DNA of 64,000 nucleotides from Vibrio penaeicida. GTDB taxonomy: Bacteria > Pseudomonadota > Gammaproteobacteria > Enterobacterales > Vibrionaceae. Below are positions 59,056-64,000 of this stretch, in pieces. The position numbers were made by a program, and so were the translations under genes. Under the pieces are notes generated by a model. It searched no databases. It saw nothing but the letters and a program-made list of their open reading frames with translations, and was not told the DNA's origin. Location of the stretch: contig NZ_AP025144.1 of NCBI RefSeq assembly GCF_019977755.1, positions 1,116,001 through 1,180,000 of the forward strand, read 5' to 3'. Within the stretch, counting starts at the first letter, position 1. Every line of letters begins with the position of its first letter.

Positions 59056-59098
59056 GCCAGATCGACATATTAAATGTCGGTCTGGCTTTTTTGTTTTT
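59056..59098 (+). terminator. Terminator-like stem between fabH and fabD
   Basis: GCCAGATCGACAT and ATGTCGGTCTGGC form a 13-bp stem with one mismatch, then TTTTTTGTTTTT. It lies inside the operon and would reduce read-through to fabD. Confidence 0.82.
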
Positions 59099-59141
59099 AT
59101 TGCATTCTCATATGGGTGCTTAGCTTTGAAGGAAAGTTACG

Positions 59142-60065
59142 ATGAGCAAGTTTGCTGTTGTATTCCCGGGTCAGGGCTCACAAGCTGTTGGCATGTTAGC
59201 CGAGCTAGGCGAGCAACACGAAGTAGTAAAAAATACATTTGCTGAGGCATCTGAAGCGCTTGGCTACGACCTTTGGACACTGGTTCAAAATGGTCCAGTA
59301 GAAGATTTAAATGAAACATTCCGCACTCAGCCTGCTTTGCTAGCTTCTTCTGTTGCTATCTGGCGTGTATGGCAGGAGCAAGGTCTATCCGCTCCAGAAA
59401 CATTCGCAGGGCATAGCCTTGGTGAATATTCTGCACTGGTATGCGCGGGTGTTATTGATTTTAAAGAAGCCATCAAGTTAGTTGAGCTTCGTGGTCGTTT
59501 AATGCAAGAAGCCGTTCCTGCTGGAACGGGTGCAATGTATGCGATCATTGGATTAGCCGATGATGCTATCGCAAAAGCGTGTGAAGAAGCCGCTCAGGGT
59601 GATGTTGTATCCCCTGTGAATTATAACTCTCCTGGTCAGGTGGTTATCGCTGGTAGTAAAGAAGCAGTAGAGCGTGCTGGTACTTTGTGTAAAGAAGCTG
59701 GTGCTAAACGTGCTCTGCCTCTTCCTGTATCGGTTCCTTCACACTGTGCGTTAATGAAACCGGCAGCAGAAAAACTGGCGAAAGCACTTGAATCGATTGA
59801 ATTTAATGCACCTAGCATTCCAGTTATCAATAATGTTGACGTGATTGCTGAAACCGACCCTGAAAAAATTAAAGATGCACTTGTTCGACAACTTCATAGC
59901 CCAGTTCGCTGGACTGAAGGCGTAGAAAAGATGAGCGAACAAGGTATCGAAAAACTTTACGAATTGGGTCCAGGTAAAGTACTGACTGGTCTAACCAAAC
60001 GAATTGTGAAAACTCTTACCGGTGCGGCTGTTAATGATGCGGCAACGCTAGAAGCAGCTAAATAG
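59142..60065 (+). CDS. fabD: FabD, malonyl-CoA:ACP transacylase
   Basis: Loads malonyl groups onto ACP. The 307-aa protein has the oxyanion GQGSQ, the nucleophile Ser92 in AGHSLGEYSAL, Arg in ELRGRLMQ and His in VPSHCALM. GAAGGAAAG precedes the ATG. It is followed by fabG after 37 nt. Confidence 0.97.
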   Translation: MSKFAVVFPGQGSQAVGMLAELGEQHEVVKNTFAEASEALGYDLWTLVQNGPVEDLNETFRTQPALLASSVAIWRVWQEQGLSAPETFAGHSLGEYSALVCAGVIDFKEAIKLVELRGRLMQEAVPAGTGAMYAIIGLADDAIAKACEEAAQGDVVSPVNYNSPGQVVIAGSKEAVERAGTLCKEAGAKRALPLPVSVPSHCALMKPAAEKLAKALESIEFNAPSIPVINNVDVIAETDPEKIKDALVRQLHSPVRWTEGVEKMSEQGIEKLYELGPGKVLTGLTKRIVKTLTGAAVNDAATLEAAK

Positions 60066-60102
60066 CATTTTTAAGTTAGAAAAACTAAGGAATTAACAAA
60101 AC

Positions 60103-60840
60103 ATGATGAATCTTGAAGGCAAAATTGCACTGGTTACAGGTGCAAGCCGTGGAATTGGTCGTGCAATTGCTGAACTTTTGGTTGAACGTGGTGCCACAGT
60201 AATTGGTACTGCGACAAGTGAAAATGGTGCGGCAGCAATCAGCGAGTACCTTGGTGCGAATGGTAAAGGTCTTGCGTTGAATGTGACGGATGTCGAATCT
60301 ATCCAATCTGTTTTAAAGACAATTAACGATGAATTTGGCGCTCTGGACATTCTAGTTAACAACGCAGGCATTACTCGTGATAACCTACTGATGCGTATGA
60401 AAGATGATGAGTGGACCGATATCATGGATACCAACTTAACATCGATCTTCCGCTTATCTAAGGCGGTTCTTCGCGGTATGATGAAGAAACGTAACGGTCG
60501 TATCATCAATGTTGGTTCTGTTGTTGGTACTATGGGCAACGCTGGTCAAACAAACTACGCGGCTGCTAAAGCGGGTGTAATTGGCTTTACAAAGTCAATG
60601 GCACGCGAAGTTGCGTCTCGTGGTGTGACGGTGAACACAGTTGCGCCAGGTTTTATCGAAACTGATATGACAAAAGCGCTGAATGATGACCAACGTGCTG
60701 CTACACTAGCGTCTGTACCAGCAGGTCGTCTTGGTGACCCACGTGAAATTGCATCTGCGGTTGTGTTTTTAGCATCACCAGAAGCGGCTTACATTACAGG
60801 TGAAACCCTGCATGTAAACGGTGGTATGTACATGGTTTAA
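60103..60840 (+). CDS. fabG: FabG, 3-oxoacyl-ACP reductase
   Basis: NADPH-dependent short-chain dehydrogenase reducing 3-oxoacyl-ACP. The 245-aa protein has TGASRGIGRA for cofactor, NNAG, the catalytic Ser in VGSVVGT and the YAAAK tetrad. Two adjacent ATGs (60103, 60106) could start it; TAAGGA is upstream. Confidence 0.97.
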   Translation: MMNLEGKIALVTGASRGIGRAIAELLVERGATVIGTATSENGAAAISEYLGANGKGLALNVTDVESIQSVLKTINDEFGALDILVNNAGITRDNLLMRMKDDEWTDIMDTNLTSIFRLSKAVLRGMMKKRNGRIINVGSVVGTMGNAGQTNYAAAKAGVIGFTKSMAREVASRGVTVNTVAPGFIETDMTKALNDDQRAATLASVPAGRLGDPREIASAVVFLASPEAAYITGETLHVNGGMYMV

Positions 60841-61007
60841 GTCTTGCGTAATTGATTTATGCATGATTTAGGTCAAAAATGTACCGAATTTCGGGAAAAA
60901 TCGCGCAAATTGTGGTTTGACCAGCAAGGTCACCCTTGCAACTTTTAAAAGTTTGAATAAACTACGGAAAACATCGCATAAAGCGAAGTCTGTAAAGGAA
61001 AAGAAAA

Positions 61008-61241
61008 ATGAGCAACATCGAAGAACGCGTAAAGAAAATCATTGTTGAACAGCTAGGTGTAGATGAAGCAGAAGTTAAAAACGAAGCTTCATTCGTAGAC
61101 GATCTAGGTGCTGATTCTCTGGACACTGTAGAGCTAGTTATGGCTCTAGAGGAAGAGTTCGACACTGAGATTCCAGACGAAGAAGCTGAGAAAATCACAA
61201 CTGTTCAAGCTGCAATTGACTACGTGAACAGCGCTCAGTAA
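61008..61241 (+). CDS. acpP: Acyl carrier protein
   Basis: 77-aa acidic ACP with the phosphopantetheine Ser37 in [10 protein letters not shown], nearly identical to E. coli AcpP. It has a 166-bp upstream gap with room for its own promoter and an AAAGGAAAAG ribosome site, which fits its high expression. A terminator-like stem follows. Confidence 0.99.
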
Positions 61242-61251
61242 TTTGCACTTC

Positions 61252-61284
61252 CAGGCGGTCATCCTTGACCGCCTGAGTTTTTAT
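61252..61284 (+). terminator. Terminator after acpP
   Basis: CAGGCGGTCA and TGACCGCCTG pair around TCCT, then AGTTTTTAT, 10 nt after the stop. Confidence 0.88.
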
Positions 61285-61337
61285 CGACTATCTTCTATCC
61301 TTTCACTTAATCAATTTCAACTCCGGAGAGTTATATC

Positions 61338-62582
61338 GTGTCCAAGCGTCGTGTAGTTGTCACTGGCATGGGTATGTTGTCACCGGTAGGCAACACTGTA
61401 GAATCAGCCTGGAAAGCCCTGTTAGCAGGTCAAAGCGGTATCGTTGATATCGAGCACTTTGATACTTCCGAATTCACAACTCGTTTTGCAGGAATAGTCA
61501 AAGACTTTAACTGCGAAGAGTACATGTCTAAAAAAGACGCCCGTAAGATGGATTTATTCATCCAGTATGGTATTGCTGCGGGTATTCAAGCGCTTGATGA
61601 TTCAGGCCTAACGATAACCGAAGAAAACGGCCCTCGAATTGGTGCTGCGATTGGTTCTGGTATCGGTGGTCTTGGCTTGATTGAAGCCGGTCATACAGCG
61701 CTACGCGAAAAAGGTCCACGTAAAATTAGCCCATTTTTCGTGCCATCGACAATCGTTAATATGATTGCTGGTCACCTTTCAATAATGAGAGGTTTACGTG
61801 GTCCAAATATCGCTATTTCTACAGCCTGTACAACTGGCTTACACAATATCGGACACGCGGCACGTATGATTGCATACGGTGATGCGGATGCGATGGTAGC
61901 CGGTGGTGCAGAAAAAGCCTCAACACAACTTGGCATCGGTGGTTTTGGTGCAGCAAAAGCACTCTCTACCCGTAACGATGAGCCTCAACGTGCTTCACGT
62001 CCTTGGGATAAAGACCGAGATGGTTTTGTTCTGGGAGATGGTGCCGGAATGATGGTTCTTGAAGAGTACGAGCATGCTAAAGCGCGCGGTGCGAAAATCT
62101 ACTGTGAACTTGTTGGTTTCGGGATGAGTGGTGATGCTTACCACATGACTTCCCCAAGCGAAGACGGTTCTGGTGGTGCGCTTGCAATGGAAGCTGCGAT
62201 GCGTGATGCAGGTGTAACAGGTGAACAAATCGGTTACGTCAACGCTCACGGTACATCTACGCCAGCAGGCGATATCGCTGAAATTAAAGGCGTTAAGCGT
62301 GCACTAGGTGAAGCAGGTTCAGCACAAGTGTTGGTTTCTTCTACCAAATCTATGATTGGTCATTTGCTTGGAGCAGCGGGTTCTGTCGAAGCGATCATTA
62401 CTGCAATGGCACTAGTTGATCAAGAAGTTCCACCTACTATCAACCTTGATAACCCAGACGAAGGCACTGAAGGCATTGACCTCGTTCCTCATACGTCTCG
62501 CAAAGTCGACATGGAGTACGCATTGTGTAACTCATTTGGCTTTGGTGGAACCAACGGTTCATTGATCTTCAAAAAGATCTGA
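61338..62582 (+). CDS. fabF: FabF, 3-oxoacyl-ACP synthase II
   Basis: Elongating condensing enzyme, also governing temperature control of unsaturated fatty acids in E. coli. The 414-aa protein starts at GTG with TCCGGAGAG upstream. Active-site residues are Cys164 (STACTTG), His in [11 protein letters not shown] and His in [14 protein letters not shown], so it is complete. Confidence 0.97.
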   Translation: MSKRRVVVTGMGMLSPVGNTVESAWKALLAGQSGIVDIEHFDTSEFTTRFAGIVKDFNCEEYMSKKDARKMDLFIQYGIAAGIQALDDSGLTITEENGPRIGAAIGSGIGGLGLIEAGHTALREKGPRKISPFFVPSTIVNMIAGHLSIMRGLRGPNIAISTACTTGLHNIGHAARMIAYGDADAMVAGGAEKASTQLGIGGFGAAKALSTRNDEPQRASRPWDKDRDGFVLGDGAGMMVLEEYEHAKARGAKIYCELVGFGMSGDAYHMTSPSEDGSGGALAMEAAMRDAGVTGEQIGYVNAHGTSTPAGDIAEIKGVKRALGEAGSAQVLVSSTKSMIGHLLGAAGSVEAIITAMALVDQEVPPTINLDNPDEGTEGIDLVPHTSRKVDMEYALCNSFGFGGTNGSLIFKKI

Positions 62583-62628
62583 TGCGATTCTAAAAGAATC
62601 GATAGAGTAGTATAGTTAAGCTTGTTTT

Positions 62629-62665
62629 AAAGCGGCTTGGTGCTTAGCATTGAGCCGCTTTTGTT
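62629..62665 (+). terminator. Terminator-like stem after fabF
   Basis: AAAGCGGCT and AGCCGCTTTT pair around a 15-nt loop, then TTTATAT, upstream of pabC. Confidence 0.7.
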
Positions 62666-62700
62666 TATATGGAGTGGCTTTTTGTATTTATGGAGCAGCT

Positions 62701-63507
62701 ATGATTCTCGTCAATGGACGCCCTCAAGAATTACTTTCAGTTTCTGATCGAAGTTTCCAATATGGAGACGGTTGCTTTTCGACTCTTCTCACCTGCAAAA
62801 AACAAATCCAAGCGTGGAATTATCATAAAGAGCGTCTTGCATCTTGTTTAAAAACCCTTAGGATTCCAGCCCCGAATTGGGGAGACGTTTATGCATGGTG
62901 CAACAAGGTTGCTTTAGATAAAGAAAAAGCGGGTCTGAAAATTCATATAAGCCGTGGTACAGGGGGAAGAGGATACGGTATTGCGGGTACATCTGCGCCA
63001 ACCGTAACCATTACTGCGTTCGAATACCCAGCGCATTACGACGAATGGACCAGTAAAGGCGTGTCATTAGGCATTTGTGAAACTCACTTGGGTCACCAAC
63101 CTTTGCTTGCTGGTCTTAAGCACAATAACCGATTAGAGCAAGTATTGGTTAAAGCCGAGATAGAGCAGAATGGTTGGAATGAAGCGATCGTCTGTGATTT
63201 TGAAGGCAACGTTATAGAAACCAGTGTGGCTAATTTATTTTGGGTGGACTCTGAATTTAGATTGTGTACGCCAAAGCTTAATTTGTGCGGTGTGGCTGGC
63301 ATTATGCGTAAGCAAGTCATTGAAGAAGCGATTACCAAGAAGATGACGCTTGTAGAACGTGTATTTTCTATTGAAGAATTATTGAATGCAAAAGAAGTCT
63401 TTATGACCAATGCATTACTTCAAGTTTGCCCAATTACTTGTATTGACAAAACCCACTTCGAAATTGGTTCTCTAACCAAAACTTTCCAGGAGATATTTGT
63501 AACGTGA
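62701..63507 (+). CDS. pabC: PabC, 4-amino-4-deoxychorismate lyase
   Basis: PLP enzyme making p-aminobenzoate and pyruvate for folate. The 268-aa fold-IV aminotransferase-like protein has the PLP lysine Lys140 in AGLKHNNRLEQ, RGTGGRGYG and the EAIVCDFEGNVIETSVANLFW cofactor region. ATG at 62701 (MILVNG, with GGAG upstream) is preferred over an earlier codon. Its stop overlaps the GTG of mltG. Confidence 0.94.
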   Translation: MILVNGRPQELLSVSDRSFQYGDGCFSTLLTCKKQIQAWNYHKERLASCLKTLRIPAPNWGDVYAWCNKVALDKEKAGLKIHISRGTGGRGYGIAGTSAPTVTITAFEYPAHYDEWTSKGVSLGICETHLGHQPLLAGLKHNNRLEQVLVKAEIEQNGWNEAIVCDFEGNVIETSVANLFWVDSEFRLCTPKLNLCGVAGIMRKQVIEEAITKKMTLVERVFSIEELLNAKEVFMTNALLQVCPITCIDKTHFEIGSLTKTFQEIFVT

Positions 63508-64000
63508 TTAAAAAAATTGCGATTTTTCTGGCTCTCTGCGCTGTGATCTTAGCAGCTGTAGCGTTTTACGTCAGTCAACAAGCTCAACAGTACATTAATC
63601 AACCCGTCACTAATTCGCAGCCAGAGCTAATTACTATCAAGTCGGGCACGAGTTTTCAGGGCGTCTTAGCGCAATTTGAAAATTCGGGCTGGATTAGTAC
63701 AAGCCCTTTTTCAAAACTTATTCGTCATGCGTATCCTGAGCTTGTTCAAGTGAAAGCGGGGACATTTCTGCTGAAGCCGGAAATGACGCTAAGCGAAGCG
63801 CTTATCTTTTTAGGGGAAGGTAAAGAGCATCAATTTGCTATTACTTTTGTTGAGGGAACAACCTTTAAGGAGTGGCGAGCAATACTGGATACGACTGAAC
63901 ACCTTCGCCACCTTACTCGTGGAAAGTCTGAGCCAGAAATTGCGGAAGCACTCAATATAGATAAGCAAAAGTTGGAAGGTTTGTTTCTTGCTGAGACATA
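63504..64000 (+). CDS. mltG: MltG, endolytic murein transglycosylase (3' end outside window)
   Basis: Inner-membrane enzyme thought to terminate glycan strand growth in peptidoglycan. The first 165 residues are present: a membrane anchor (4-24), then a LysM-like segment (ITIKSGTSFQGVLAQFENSGWI) and the start of the YceG domain (TFVEGTTFKEWRAIL). GTG at 63504 overlaps the pabC stop by four bases, so the pair is coupled. The catalytic region lies beyond the right edge. Confidence 0.93.
   Translation, partial: MIKKIAIFLALCAVILAAVAFYVSQQAQQYINQPVTNSQPELITIKSGTSFQGVLAQFENSGWISTSPFSKLIRHAYPELVQVKAGTFLLKPEMTLSEALIFLGEGKEHQFAITFVEGTTFKEWRAILDTTEHLRHLTRGKSEPEIAEALNIDKQKLEGLFLAET

Overview
The window is chromosomal DNA of a gammaproteobacterium, almost certainly a Vibrio or close relative. 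The menDHBCE cluster, ackA-pta beside yfbV, nhaB next to fadR and dsbB, metG divergent from mrp, and rne/rluC/maf followed by yceD-rpmF-plsX-fabHDG-acpP-fabF-pabC-mltG are all typical of that group. FadR carries the extra segment characteristic of vibrios. No rRNA, tRNA, CRISPR array, prophage or intact insertion sequence was seen.

Layout. 1-5690: menaquinone biosynthesis (menD, cut by the left edge, then menH, menB, menC, menE). 5697-9209: a minus-strand alcohol/aldehyde oxidation block (AraC regulator, aldehyde dehydrogenase, 3'-truncated zinc alcohol dehydrogenase) that looks like a later arrival. 9699-12179: a lysophospholipid transporter-acyltransferase fusion behind a TetR regulator with a clear operator. 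12503-13375: a Tim44-like membrane protein. 13547-17810: pta, ackA, yfbV. 18407-22773: a three-gene ABC importer and a diguanylate cyclase. 22857-28345: dusC, a SEC-C protein, dsbB, nhaB, fadR. 28446-32881: an unknown membrane protein, metG, mrp.

32993-41917 is the most distinctive part. A secreted family-8 polysaccharide lyase with two C-terminal DNRLRE/CBM96-like modules is divergent from a MurQ-type etherase, a complete mannose-family PTS (IIB, IIC, IID, IIA), a TauE/SafE permease and an RpiR regulator. It sits between mrp and udk, which I recall as neighbours in other vibrios. The combination suggests uptake of a uronyl-HexNAc disaccharide by PTS. It also suggests that the MurQ-type enzyme, instead of a GH88 hydrolase, splits the 3-O-linked disaccharide phosphate by beta-elimination. 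This is inference from gene content and chemistry.

42169-48625: udk, an AsmA protein, a nucleoside hydrolase, a 266-bp MITE-like repeat (a partial relative lies inside the PTS locus), cob(I)alamin adenosyltransferase, a low-molecular-weight phosphatase and a DUF1287 protein. 48744-55426: a SulP permease, rne with a promoter nearly 500 nt upstream, rluC. 55609-64000: maf and the fatty-acid/phospholipid cluster, ending in mltG cut by the right edge. rluC and yceD both look leaderless. Coordinates of starts were adjusted where a ribosome-binding site or family alignment favoured an internal codon.
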